A DNA stretch of 64,000 nt, from positions 1 to 64,000 of the forward strand of contig NZ_BMRC01000019.1 of assembly GCF_014648435.1 (NCBI RefSeq), given 5' to 3'. Each line of letters opens with the position of its first letter. The stretch's first letter is position 1. The DNA comes from Nonomuraea spiralis (GTDB taxonomy: Bacteria; Actinomycetota; Actinomycetes; Streptosporangiales; Streptosporangiaceae). Under the pieces are notes generated by a model that worked only from the letters and a program-made list of their open reading frames with translations, made no database searches and was not told the origin of the DNA. The translations under genes and the position numbers were made by a program. Shown in pieces: positions 46,595-55,438 of this stretch.

Positions 46595-47266
46595 TCAGGC
46601 GGCGTAGGACGGGTAACCGTAGCCGACGACCTGCGACGTCGGGCGGACGCGCTCCTCGACCTTGCCGTTGCCGGTGTTGCCCTCGATCGTGGAGATCGTG
46701 CCGTCGCCGTTGTCCTTGACGACGAAGCCGACGTGCTGGATGGCGCTCAGGTCCTTGCTGCCGCCCCAGGAGAAGAAGACCACGGCGCCGGGCTTGGCCT
46801 CGGTGCCCCAGCGGTCGTTGGCGGCGAACCACTTGGCGTGGGCGACGGTGTAGGCGTCCCAGCCGACCTGCGGGCGGGCGCCGGTCTGCTCGCCGACCCA
46901 GGAGACGAACATCGAGCACCAGGCGGCGTTGACGTAGTCCTGGCGGCTGCCGCCGTCACGGGCGACGGTCTCGCCGGCGCGCTGCGAGGAGGCGTACCAC
47001 TTCTGGAACTTGGTGCCGCCGCCGTTGGCGTCCTCGGTGGTGCCGACCTGGGCCTTGGCGGTGGCCAGGACCTGGGCGGCGGTGACGTTCACCCTGCCCT
47101 GGGCCGACCCCTGCGCGGCGGACCCCTGCGCGGCGGTCTTGGTGCCGGTCACGTGCGCGGTCTCGGCGTTGACGGCGGCGGCGGCGCCCAGAGCGGTCAC
47201 GGCGATGGTCGCGCCGAGAGCGAGCTTGGCGATATGGGTACTGGTCATCATGGCGTGCTTGGCCAT
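46595..47266 (-). CDS. Secreted CHAP-domain peptidoglycan hydrolase
   Basis: A 223-residue secreted protein: signal peptide about 1-35 (HIAKLALGATIAVTALGAAAAVNA), short Gln/Ala/Gly linker, then a CHAP amidase/endopeptidase domain with catalytic Cys in NAAWCSMFVSWVGEQTGA, His in AIQHVGFVVKD and the acidic residue in STIEGNTGNG. ATG 47266 has AAGGAG 8 nt upstream; the earlier GTG start is not supported. Its divergent leader toward the superoxide dismutase gene is about 300 bp. Wall remodelling is the likely role. Confidence 0.88.
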   Translation of the reverse strand: MAKHAMMTSTHIAKLALGATIAVTALGAAAAVNAETAHVTGTKTAAQGSAAQGSAQGRVNVTAAQVLATAKAQVGTTEDANGGGTKFQKWYASSQRAGETVARDGGSRQDYVNAAWCSMFVSWVGEQTGARPQVGWDAYTVAHAKWFAANDRWGTEAKPGAVVFFSWGGSKDLSAIQHVGFVVKDNGDGTISTIEGNTGNGKVEERVRPTSQVVGYGYPSYAA

Positions 47267-47606
47267 CGGGGGTGCTCCTTTGCTCACCGTCCGCGCATGA
47301 GGCACGGCGGGTCACAGGTGTGAATCCTGCGATGGGTGATGACGACAGATCTGCGGGGGCGCCTCGACACGGCTGCCCTGCCGTCGCGGTACAAGTAGCT
47401 ACAACAGCGCCCTGACCTGGGTAATTCCCATCCCAAGAAATCCCCACGGACGCCTGTGCGCGGGCGGCCCAATGCCACCCGCGCACCGGCTGGACCTAAC
47501 TGACCCTCGCCACGATGCCAAGGCGGGACCTAGGTCGCAAGTCTGATGCAGTTGCGAACTACTTGCAATAGTGTCGTCCGTAGATCTACTTCGAGAGGAC
47601 GCGCAC
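47267..47606. other. Divergent intergenic region between CHAP gene and sod
   Basis: No gene supported. The right end carries the Nur-like box and probable sod promoter. The left part would be a long leader (up to about 200 nt) of the CHAP gene with an imperfect stem (CGACACGGC 47365-47373 with GCCGTCG 47380-47386). I looked for the c-di-AMP (ydaO) riboswitch often found before actinobacterial wall hydrolases and did not find its conserved blocks. Confidence 0.4.
47552..47568. promoter_or_regulatory. Nur-like box at the sod promoter
   Basis: TTGCGAACTACTTGCAA matches the Nur (nickel-responsive Fur-family) box TTGCAA-N5-TTGCAA described for Streptomyces coelicolor with one mismatch in twelve. 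It directly precedes TAGTGT (47569-47574), a -10 candidate for sod, so a bound repressor would cover the promoter. Confidence 0.6.
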
Positions 47607-48215
47607 ATGGCGGACTACACCCTTCCCGACATGCCCTACGACTACGGCGCCCTGGAGCCGGCCATCACCGGCGAGATCCTGGAGCTGCACCACGCCAGGC
47701 ACCACGCGGCCTACGTGAAGGGCGCCAACGACACGCTCGAACGCCTGGCCGAGGCCCGCGAGGGCGGCGACTTCGGCAACCTGGTCGGCCTGGAGAAGAC
47801 CTTCGCCTTCAACCTGTCCGGGCACGTACTGCACTCGATCTTCTGGGAGAACCTGTCGCCCGACGGCGGCGACCGCCCCGACGGCGCCCTCAGGGCCGCC
47901 ATCGACGAGCACTTCGGCACCTTCGAGGCGTTCCAGAAGCAGCTCACCACGGCGACGGCGTCCGTGCAGGGCTCGGGGTGGGGCGTGCTGGCCTGGGAGC
48001 CGCTGAGCCGCCGGCTGGTCGTCGAGCAGATCTACGACCACCACGGCAACGTCGGCATGAACACCACGCCGATTCTCGTCTTCGACGCCTGGGAACACGC
48101 TTACTACCTGCAGTATCGCAACGTGCGCCCGGACTACGTCGAGAAACTGTGGGGCATCGTCAACTGGGCCGATGTGGCCCGCAGGTTCGCTGACGTAACG
48201 AGTCAGGCAGGTTGA
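47607..48215 (+). CDS. sodF: Superoxide dismutase, Fe/Mn family
   Basis: A 202-residue Fe/Mn superoxide dismutase. Metal ligands are the histidine of the LELHHARHHAAYV helix, the histidine in NLSGHVLHSIFW, and Asp/His in VFDAWEHAYYLQY. ATG 47607 follows GAGAGG by 8 nt. The Nur-like box in the promoter suggests the Streptomyces SodF pattern: the iron enzyme is shut off when nickel allows the Ni-SOD to be used. That is why the symbol is offered; metal preference itself is not read from sequence. Confidence 0.9.
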   Translation: MADYTLPDMPYDYGALEPAITGEILELHHARHHAAYVKGANDTLERLAEAREGGDFGNLVGLEKTFAFNLSGHVLHSIFWENLSPDGGDRPDGALRAAIDEHFGTFEAFQKQLTTATASVQGSGWGVLAWEPLSRRLVVEQIYDHHGNVGMNTTPILVFDAWEHAYYLQYRNVRPDYVEKLWGIVNWADVARRFADVTSQAG

Positions 48216-48285
48216 CTGAAGTTCGCAACTTTTTATCGGCCCGGCCTCTACTGGTCGGTTTACACAAATAGGTAAGCTGCCTGGC

Positions 48286-49394
48286 ATGCGTGCGCCCTCC
48301 GGTTACCTACTCGCCGCGCGCTATCGGCTCATGGAGCCGGTTGGTCGCGGCGGCATGGGCACCGTTTGGCGGGCGCATGACGAGTTGCTCGACCGCGACG
48401 TGGCGGTGAAGGAAGTTCGGCTGCCCACCGTCCTCGACGAGGAGCTGCGCGCCGAGTTGTGCGCGCGGACCGAGCGCGAGGGCAGGGCGACCGCGATGGT
48501 GGCCCATCCCTCGGTCATCACCGTCTTCGACGTCGTGACCGAGGACGACCGCCCCTGGATCGTGATGGAGCTGCTCCGGGCCAAGTCTCTGGAGCAGCTC
48601 ATCCAGGAGCACGGACCGCTCCACCCGCGCCGGGCCGCCGAGATCGGCCGGCAGATCCTCGGCGCGCTGCGGGCCGTCCACGCCAAGGGCATCCTCCACC
48701 GCGACGTCAAGCCGAGCAACGTCCTGGTGACCGAGGACCGCGCGGTACTCACCGACTCGGACTGGCCGCCCTCGAAGGCGACGTCTCCATCACACAGGCG
48801 GGGATCGTCCTGGGATCGGCGGGTTACATCGCACCCGAGCGGGTTCTCGGCTCGAAGGCCAGCCCCGCGGGCGATCTGTGGTCGCTCGGCGCGACCCTCT
48901 ACACCGCCGTCGAGGGCCGGGGTCTGCACGGCCGCCGTACGGCCGCCGCCGCCCTGGCCGCGCTGACCAGTGGCGAGCCGATCCCGATGAGCAAGGCGGG
49001 CCCGCTGGCCCCCGTGCTCGACGCGCTGCTCAGGATCGATCCACAGACCCGGCTCGACTCGGTACGGGCCTCGCTCATGCTGGCCAGGGTGGCCGCGGGC
49101 GGCTCGGCGGAGGAGCCACTGGCCCCGCGCAGGCCCGTACGCCCGGTGCCGGTGATCGCCTCGCCCCCTTTCGCACGCAGGCCCGCGCACCGCGGGCTGC
49201 ACAGGGCGGAGGCCACCGCGGCCGCGCTGTCGGTCCCGGCGCCGCGTCAGGAGCGGCGAGCGGGTGAGGGCGTCCACCGGAGGCGGGTCGAAGCCCGTCC
49301 AACTCCGTCCACTTATGCCCGTTTCAAGGCGGCGGTGATAAAGTTGTTCCTTCCTCGGCGGTTCTGGCCAAGAGAACTTCGCAAGCGAGGGTAA
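48286..49394 (+). pseudogene. Ser/Thr protein kinase with frameshift in the DFG motif
   Basis: The first frame (48286-48966) encodes a PknB-type kinase: GRGGMGTVWRAHD glycine loop, VAVKEV lysine, HRDVKPSN catalytic loop, then VLTD (D157) and divergence. The downstream frame (readable to 49394) continues with LAALEGD, GSAGYIAPERVLG and DLWSLGATLYTAVEG. Restoring one T at about 48757 recreates DFG (gac-ttc-gga) and a continuous 369-residue kinase without a transmembrane segment. As written the product stops at 48966 without activation loop or C-lobe, so it should be inactive. Sequencing error is the main alternative. It is paralogous to the next gene. Confidence 0.85.
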
Positions 49395-49429
49395 AGCACT
49401 TCCCAAGCGAGAATCGATATCTTCTTCTC

Positions 49430-51154
49430 ATGCCGGAACAGCAGACACGCCTGCTCGCGGAGCGCTACGAGCTCATGTCCCCGCTCGGCCGGGGCACGAT
49501 GGGCACGGTGTGGCGCGCCCGCGACCGCGCGCTGGGGCGCGAGGTGGCGGTCAAAGAGATCCGCCAGGACCCGGGGCTCACTGAGGAACAGCGGACCGAG
49601 CTGCGCGAGCGCATGGTGCGCGAAGGCCGCCTCGCCTCGCGGATCAACCATCCGTCCGTCGCAGCCATCCACGACGTGCTCATCCAGGACGACAGTCCCT
49701 GGATCATCATGGAGCTCATCGAGGCCCGCTCGCTGGAGCAGGTGATCGAGGAGGAGGGGCCGCTGCCGCCGCGGCTCGTCGCCGAGATCGGCGTCGACCT
49801 GCTCGGCGCGCTGCGCGCCGCGCACTCCCAGGGCATCACGCACCGCGACGTCAAGCCGGGCAACGTGCTCATCACCGAGAGCGGCCGGGTGGTGCTGACG
49901 GACTTCGGCATCGCCAAGGCCGAGGGCGACTCGCGGCTCACCAAGACGGGCATGGTGATCGGCTCGCCGGGGTACACGGCGCCGGAACGTGCCAGGGGTG
50001 AGTACACCGGGCCGGAGTCGGACATCTGGTCGCTGGGGGCGACGCTGTACTTCGCGGTCGAGGGGCGGCCGGCGTACGAGCGGGCCACGATCGCCGAGAC
50101 GCTGGCGGCGCTGCTCAGCGAGAGCGCCGACCCGCCCACGCAGGCGGGGCAGCTCCGGCCGGTGCTGAACGGGCTGCTGAACAAGGACTACCGGCAGCGG
50201 CTCAGCGCTGCCAAGGCGGAGACCCTCATGCGGATGGTCGCCGACACGCCCACGAGCGAGATGCCGGCGCTCACGGCCGAAGCCCTGATCGCCCAGGAGA
50301 CCGCCTTGCCCGACCCCTTCAGCTCCTCCCCCGGCCCTTCCGATGCTTCCGGGGCCCCTGGTGCCTTCGGGGCTCCCGGGGGAGCGCCGGGTGCGCCCGG
50401 CGGCCGGGGAGCCTCGGGTTCCTCCGGGCCGTACGGGCCGGGCGCCACGCCCGGATCGCCCGCCTCGGGCCCGCAGGCCACGCCACACCCCGCCGGAGCA
50501 CGCCCCGCAGGCCCTCAGGGGCAGTCGGGCCCTCAAGGGGCCGGCAGGGGGCCGTTGGGGGCGCCGACGATGCCTCAGGGGACCGTGCCCGGGAAGTCGC
50601 CGCACGGCGGGCCGGGCGCGGCCGGGAGCGGCCCTGGTGCCGGTGCCGGTGCCGGTGTGCCGGGTGCCGCCGGCGGGCTCGGGGGCTGGGCCTCGGGCGA
50701 CGACGGGGACTTCGATCCCGAGCGGACCGTCAGCGTCCAGCGTCCCAAGGGGCCGTTCTCGCCTGAGCAGGGCGGGCGTCCGGGGCAGAACCAGGACGAC
50801 GAGGGCGCCATCAACACCATGCGCATCGCCTCCCCCCGCTCACCCGGCCAGCAGGTCTACCCGCCGACGCAGCAGCCCCACCCCCAGCAGGGGCCGGGGC
50901 AGGGCGTTCAGGGCGTTCAGGGTGGGCCGCAGCAGGGTCCCGGGCAAGGGCCTGGGCAGGGCGGGGCGCAGCGGCCCATGCCCAGGCAGGGCGGGCCGCA
51001 GGGCCAGGGCCTCGGGACGGACCTGTTCGCCATCGCCGGGCAGCCCGAGAAGCCGCCCGCGGGCAACCGCAACGGCATGCTCGTGCTCATGGCCGTGGCG
51101 GCCGCCGCCGCGGTCGTGATCGCCGTCCTCATCGTGGCCCTCCTCTCCAGCTGA
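49430..51154 (+). CDS. Membrane-anchored Ser/Thr protein kinase (PknB-like)
   Basis: A 574-residue kinase with an N-terminal Hanks-type domain (about 10-270): GRGTMGTVWRARD, VAVKEI, HRDVKPGN, VLTDFGIAKAEG, GSPGYTAPERARG and DIWSLGATLYFAVEG are all intact. A long Pro/Gly/Gln-rich juxtamembrane linker (about 300-540) contains ERTVSVQRP and AINTMRIASPR, possible phospho-acceptor segments. A C-terminal span (LVLMAVAAAAAVVIAVLIVALL) ends the protein, so it has no extracellular sensor. ATG 49430. It is 35 bp after the frameshifted paralogue. Confidence 0.9.
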   Translation: MPEQQTRLLAERYELMSPLGRGTMGTVWRARDRALGREVAVKEIRQDPGLTEEQRTELRERMVREGRLASRINHPSVAAIHDVLIQDDSPWIIMELIEARSLEQVIEEEGPLPPRLVAEIGVDLLGALRAAHSQGITHRDVKPGNVLITESGRVVLTDFGIAKAEGDSRLTKTGMVIGSPGYTAPERARGEYTGPESDIWSLGATLYFAVEGRPAYERATIAETLAALLSESADPPTQAGQLRPVLNGLLNKDYRQRLSAAKAETLMRMVADTPTSEMPALTAEALIAQETALPDPFSSSPGPSDASGAPGAFGAPGGAPGAPGGRGASGSSGPYGPGATPGSPASGPQATPHPAGARPAGPQGQSGPQGAGRGPLGAPTMPQGTVPGKSPHGGPGAAGSGPGAGAGAGVPGAAGGLGGWASGDDGDFDPERTVSVQRPKGPFSPEQGGRPGQNQDDEGAINTMRIASPRSPGQQVYPPTQQPHPQQGPGQGVQGVQGGPQQGPGQGPGQGGAQRPMPRQGGPQGQGLGTDLFAIAGQPEKPPAGNRNGMLVLMAVAAAAAVVIAVLIVALLSS

Positions 51155-51230
51155 CCCACTCACGCCGCCCCTCAGGCCGACCCCGTACGGCGGCCGGTCC
51201 CGGAGGGCGGCGGTGGTTCAGACTGGAGTC

Positions 51231-52628
51231 ATGAGCGAGTTCAGAATCGAACATGACTCGATGGGCGAGGTCCGCGTGCCGGCGGGAGCACGGTGGCGGG
51301 CGCAGACCCAGCGGGCGGTGGAGAACTTCCCGATATCGGGGCGGCCGCTCGAACCGTCCCACATCGCCGCGCTGGGCCTGATCAAGGCGGTCGCGGCGGA
51401 GGTCAACGGCGAGCTGGGCGTGATCGACAAGGACCTGGCCGGGGCCATCGCGCAGGCCGCCGCCGACGTCGCGGAGAACGAGCACGACGCCCACTTCCCC
51501 ATTGACGTCTTCCAGACCGGCTCCGGCACCTCGTCCAACATGAACGCCAACGAGGTGATCGCGACGCTGGCCGAGGAGCGGCTGGGCCGTCCGGTGCACC
51601 CCAATGACCATGTGAACGCCTCCCAGTCCTCCAACGACGTCTTCCCGACCTCGATCCGCGTGGCGGCCGCGATCGAGGTGACCTTCCACCTGCTGCCCTC
51701 GCTCACGCACCTGGCCGAGACGCTGCACGCCAAGGAGGCCGAGTTCGCGCAGGTGGTCAAGTCGGGCCGGACCCACCTGATGGACGCCACGCCGGTGACC
51801 CTCGGCCAGGAGTTCGGCGGGTACGCCGCCCAGGTCGACCACGGCGTGACCCGCGTGCGTACGGCGCTGGAGCACGTACTGGAGCTGCCGCTGGGCGGCA
51901 CCGCGGTGGGCACGGGCATCAACACGCCGCCGGGCTTCGCCCGGAGGGCGATCGCGAAGCTGGGAGAGGCGAGCGGCATCCCCTTCCGCGAGGCCGCCGA
52001 CCACTTCGAGGCCCAGGGCGCCCAGGACTCCATCGTGGAGCTGTCCGGGCAGCTCAAGGTGGTGGCCGTGTCACTCAACAAGATCGCGAACGACCTGCGC
52101 TGGATGGGCTCCGGCCCGCGCGCCGGGCTCGGCGAGATCAACCTGCCCGACCTCCAGCCGGGTTCGTCCATCATGCCGGGCAAGGTCAACCCGGTGATCC
52201 CCGAGGCCACGACCATGGTCGCGGCCCAGGTCATCGGCAACGACGCGGCGATCACCTTCGCCGGGGCCTCGGGCAGCTTCGAGCTCAACGTGCAGCTCCC
52301 GGTCATCGCCCGCAACATCCTGGAGTCGATCAGGCTGCTGGCGAACGTGTCCCGGCTGCTGGCCGACCGCTGCGTCGCCGGCATCACGGCCAACGTCGAC
52401 CGCCTGCGCGAGTACGCCGAGTCCTCCCCCTCGATCGTCACCCCGCTGAACCGGTACGTCGGCTACGAGGAGGCGGCCAAGATCGCCAAGCAGGCCCTGG
52501 CCGAGCGGAAGACCATCCGCGAGGTCGTCTTCGAACGCGGCCACGTCGCCGCCGGCACCCTGACCGAGGAGCAGCTCGATGACGCACTCGACGTGCTGTC
52601 CATGACCAGGCCGCCCACGGAGGGCTGA
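51231..52628 (+). CDS. fumC: Class II fumarate hydratase
   Basis: A 465-residue iron-independent fumarase. Signatures are TGSGTSSNMNANEVI, VNASQSSNDVFPTSI, SGRTHLMDATPVTLGQEF and the superfamily signature GSSIMPGKVNPV. Full family length. ATG 51231 has GGAG 4 nt upstream. It probably supplies oxygen-resistant fumarase alongside the class I enzyme at 44195. Located between the kinase and the 3-hydroxybutyrate cluster. Confidence 0.96.
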   Translation: MSEFRIEHDSMGEVRVPAGARWRAQTQRAVENFPISGRPLEPSHIAALGLIKAVAAEVNGELGVIDKDLAGAIAQAAADVAENEHDAHFPIDVFQTGSGTSSNMNANEVIATLAEERLGRPVHPNDHVNASQSSNDVFPTSIRVAAAIEVTFHLLPSLTHLAETLHAKEAEFAQVVKSGRTHLMDATPVTLGQEFGGYAAQVDHGVTRVRTALEHVLELPLGGTAVGTGINTPPGFARRAIAKLGEASGIPFREAADHFEAQGAQDSIVELSGQLKVVAVSLNKIANDLRWMGSGPRAGLGEINLPDLQPGSSIMPGKVNPVIPEATTMVAAQVIGNDAAITFAGASGSFELNVQLPVIARNILESIRLLANVSRLLADRCVAGITANVDRLREYAESSPSIVTPLNRYVGYEEAAKIAKQALAERKTIREVVFERGHVAAGTLTEEQLDDALDVLSMTRPPTEG

Positions 52629-52631
52629 TCC

Positions 52632-52696
52632 ACATAGGTCGACACGGATCTATGTCGGCTACACCCATGCGTCCCGGCGCGGCGACCGCCTAGGGT
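52632..52696 (+). promoter_or_regulatory. bdhA promoter region with inverted repeat
   Basis: ACATAG (52632-52637) and CTATGT (52650-52655) form an inverted repeat with a 12-nt spacer. TAGGGT (52691-52696) ends 7 nt before the ATG of the dehydrogenase, indicating a leaderless start. The repeat could be an operator. Confidence 0.4.
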
Positions 52697-52703
52697 TCGG
52701 AGT

Positions 52704-53456
52704 ATGGCGAAGGAGCTGACTGGGCGGACCGCGCTGGTGACGGGGGCTGGGGGCGGCATCGGCGCCGCCTGCGCCCGGCGACTGGCCGCCGCGGGGGCCA
52801 AGGTCCTGGTGGTCGACAGGCAGGGCGAGGCGGCCGGGAAGGTGGCCGCGGAGATCGGCGGGGTCGCGGTGGTGGCCGATCTGGGCGATCCGGCCTTCGC
52901 CGGGTCGTTGCCGGACGAGCCGGTGGACATCGTGGTGAACAACGCCGGGTTCCAGCACGTGGCGCCGATCGAGGAGTTCCCCTCCGAGGTGTTCTCCGCC
53001 ATGATGCGGGTGATGGTGGAGGCGCCGTTCCTGATCGCGCGGCGGGTGCTGCCCGGCATGTACGCCCGGGGCTGGGGGAGGTTCGTGAACATCTCGTCGG
53101 TGCACGGGCTGCGGGCCTCGCCGTACAAGGTGGCGTACACGACGGCCAAGCACGCGCTGGAGGGGTTCTCCAAGGTCGTCGCGCTGGAGGGGGCGGCCCA
53201 CGGGGTGACCTCGACCTGTGTGTGCCCGGCGTACGTGCGTACGGCGCTGGTCGAGGCGCAGATCGAGGACCAGGCCCGGGTCCACGGCATCGGCGGCGAC
53301 GAGGTGGTCGAGAACATCATGTTGCGGCCCGCCGCGGTCAAGCGGCTGATCGAGCCCGAGGAGGTGGCCGAGCTGGTCGCCTACCTCTGCGGCCCGTACG
53401 GCTCCTTCATCACCGGCGTCTCCCTGCCCGTGGACGGCGGCTGGACGGCCCACTAG
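52704..53456 (+). CDS. bdhA: 3-hydroxybutyrate dehydrogenase-like SDR
   Basis: A 250-residue classical short-chain dehydrogenase: TGAGGGIGAACARRLA binds NAD, NNAG at about residue 77, catalytic Ser in VNISSVHGLRASPY, and Tyr/Lys in VAYTTAKHALEGF. VHGLRASPYK, VCPAYVRTALVEAQI and AVKRLIEPEEVA are the pattern of D-3-hydroxybutyrate dehydrogenases, which form acetoacetate. A 61-bp gap separates it from the PucR-type regulator; hydrolases and a transporter follow, supporting the substrate. The start is probably leaderless. Confidence 0.88.
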   Translation: MAKELTGRTALVTGAGGGIGAACARRLAAAGAKVLVVDRQGEAAGKVAAEIGGVAVVADLGDPAFAGSLPDEPVDIVVNNAGFQHVAPIEEFPSEVFSAMMRVMVEAPFLIARRVLPGMYARGWGRFVNISSVHGLRASPYKVAYTTAKHALEGFSKVVALEGAAHGVTSTCVCPAYVRTALVEAQIEDQARVHGIGGDEVVENIMLRPAAVKRLIEPEEVAELVAYLCGPYGSFITGVSLPVDGGWTAH

Positions 53457-53517
53457 TGAACACGCGAGGGAGTGCCACCGGCGTCTGGCGACCGAGCCGG
53501 CCTCACGGAGTGAGGCC

Positions 53518-55407
53518 ATGAGCAGGCGGTTCCTGGAGCTGCTGGCGCGGGAGGCGTCGGCGGTCGAGTTCGAGGGGCCGATCGTCGAGGCCAGGGCGCA
53601 GGGCGCCGATCCGGCCACGATCGAGGAGCTTGAGCAGGCCAAGGTCGAGGCGCTGAAGGTCAGGGCCCTGCTGAGGCGGCGGGCCAGGCGCGAGGCCGAG
53701 CTGTCGGCGCTGTACGACACCGCCGGCGACCTGGCCGCGCTGCGAGACCTCGACGCCGTGCTCGAAGCGATCGTCCACCGGGCCAGGCAACTGCTCGCGA
53801 CCGACATCGCGTACATGACGCTGCACGACCCCGAGCAGGGCGACACGTACATGCGGGTCACCGACGGGTCGATCTCGGCCAAGTTCAGGGCGCTCAGGCT
53901 GGCCATGGGGGCCGGGCTCGGCGGGCTGGTCGCGCAGACGGCCACGCCGTACGCGACGGCCGACTACTTCGCCGACGCCAGGTTCCGGCACAAGGGGCAC
54001 ATCGACGAGGCCGTCAAGGAGGAGGGCCTGGTCGCGATCCTCGGGGTGCCGCTGCGGCTGGGCCAGCGGGTGATCGGCGTGCTCATGGCGGCCAACCGCA
54101 GTGCCAGGCCCTTCCACCAGGAGGAGGTCTCGCTGCTGGCCAGCCTGGCCGCGCACGCCGCCGTCGCGATCGACAACGCCCGCCTGCTGCAGGAGACCAG
54201 GAACGCGCTGGAGGAGCTCTCGCAGGCCCACCGGACCGCCAGGGCCCACGGCGAGGCCGTCGAACGGGCCGCGCTGGCCCACGACCGGATGACCTCGCTG
54301 GTGTTGCGGGGCGGCGGCATCGAGGACGTCGCGGCCGTGGTGACCGAGGTGCTCGGCGGGTCGCTGGCCGTGCTCGACGACCTGGGCCGGCCGATCACGG
54401 GCGACGTGGGCGAGCTGGACGCGGGGGTGTTCGAGGCGGCGCAGGCGTCCAGGGCGCTGGGGCGTACCGTGCGCAGGGGCGACCTGCTGATCGCGTCGGT
54501 GGACGTCGGCGGCGAGCCGTTGTGCACGCTCATCCTGCGCAGCGACGACGCCGACGAGCGCATCCTGGAGCGGGCCGCGCTGGTGAGCGCGCTGCTGCTG
54601 CTGTTCAGGCGGAGCGTGGCCGAGGCCGAGGGGCGGGTCAGGGGCGAGCTGCTGGAGGACCTGATCTCGCGGCCGGGCTCGCCCGGCCTCGCCGACCGGG
54701 CCCGGCGGCTCGGCGTCGACCTGCGCGCGCCGCACGTCGTGGTGGTCGCCAGGCACGGCGGGCAGCGCGAGCGGGCCGCGTTCTGGGCCTCCTCCCACGC
54801 CGCGGTGCGGCACGGGCTGGCGGCGGGGCGCGGCGACGAGGTGGTGCTGCTGCTGCCGGGCGTCGACGCGGGCGGCCTGGCCCAGCGGGTGGCCGCCGAG
54901 CTGAGCGCGTCGCTGCACACCCCCGCGACGGCGGGCGCCGCCCCGGCCCGCCTCCCGGACAGCACAGGCGCGGGGATGGGTGGCGTCGCCGAGGCGTACC
55001 AGGAGGCGCGGCGGTGCGCCGAGGCGCTGATCGCGCTCGGCCGCGCCGGCGACGGCGCGAGCCCCGCCGAGCTGGGCTTCGTCGGCCTGCTCGTGGGCGA
55101 CGGCCGCGACGTTCGCGGCTTCGTCGGCCGCGTGGTCGGCGCGGTGATCGACTACGACGCCCGCCGCGGCACCGCGCTCACCGACACCCTGGCCGCCTAC
55201 TTCGGCACCGGCGGCTCACCCTCCCGTACGGCCGAGGCCATGCACATCCACGTCAACACCGTGACGCAACGCCTCGACCGCATCGGCAAGCTGCTCGGCG
55301 ACGGCTGGCTGGAGCCCGAACGCGCCCTGGAGATCCAGCTCGCCCTTCGACTGCACCGGCTCGGCCACACATCAACCGCACAGACTGTGGGTTCTGACTC
55401 CATATGA
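53518..55407 (+). CDS. GAF-PucR-type transcriptional regulator
   Basis: A 629-residue regulator. The N-terminal helix is followed by a GAF domain (about 65-215: DIAYMTLHD, GLVAILGVPLRLGQRVIGVLMAANR), a middle region of CdaR/PucR type (about 260-480), and a C-terminal PucR helix-turn-helix (about 545-615: SRTAEAMHIHVNTVTQRLDRI). This architecture senses small ligands and activates catabolic genes. It lies inside the 3-hydroxybutyrate cluster, and overlapping palindromes just after it are good operator candidates. Confidence 0.85.
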   Translation: MSRRFLELLAREASAVEFEGPIVEARAQGADPATIEELEQAKVEALKVRALLRRRARREAELSALYDTAGDLAALRDLDAVLEAIVHRARQLLATDIAYMTLHDPEQGDTYMRVTDGSISAKFRALRLAMGAGLGGLVAQTATPYATADYFADARFRHKGHIDEAVKEEGLVAILGVPLRLGQRVIGVLMAANRSARPFHQEEVSLLASLAAHAAVAIDNARLLQETRNALEELSQAHRTARAHGEAVERAALAHDRMTSLVLRGGGIEDVAAVVTEVLGGSLAVLDDLGRPITGDVGELDAGVFEAAQASRALGRTVRRGDLLIASVDVGGEPLCTLILRSDDADERILERAALVSALLLLFRRSVAEAEGRVRGELLEDLISRPGSPGLADRARRLGVDLRAPHVVVVARHGGQRERAAFWASSHAAVRHGLAAGRGDEVVLLLPGVDAGGLAQRVAAELSASLHTPATAGAAPARLPDSTGAGMGGVAEAYQEARRCAEALIALGRAGDGASPAELGFVGLLVGDGRDVRGFVGRVVGAVIDYDARRGTALTDTLAAYFGTGGSPSRTAEAMHIHVNTVTQRLDRIGKLLGDGWLEPERALEIQLALRLHRLGHTSTAQTVGSDSI

Positions 55408-55437
55408 GTGACGCCGGTCACTCTTTACCGTGACCGG
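55406..55437. promoter_or_regulatory. Two overlapping inverted repeats before the MHS transporter
   Basis: Repeat A: GAGTGAC (55406-55412) and GTCACTC (55417-55423), 4-nt spacer. Repeat B: CCGGTCAC (55414-55421) and GTGACCGG (55430-55437), 8-nt spacer. Both are perfect and share the GGTCAC arm. They end at the transporter start codon (55439), suiting mutually exclusive operator binding or alternative mRNA hairpins. Confidence 0.6.
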
Positions 55438-55438
55438 C

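Noticed and set aside
47267..47551. ydaO (c-di-AMP) riboswitch before the CHAP hydrolase
   Set aside because: Actinobacterial wall hydrolase genes often have one, but the conserved blocks of that riboswitch are not visible on the minus strand here.
48754..48966. Programmed ribosomal frameshift in the first kinase gene
   Set aside because: There is no slippery heptamer or obvious downstream stimulatory structure at the junction, and a single missing T restores a canonical DFG, so deletion or sequencing error is simpler.
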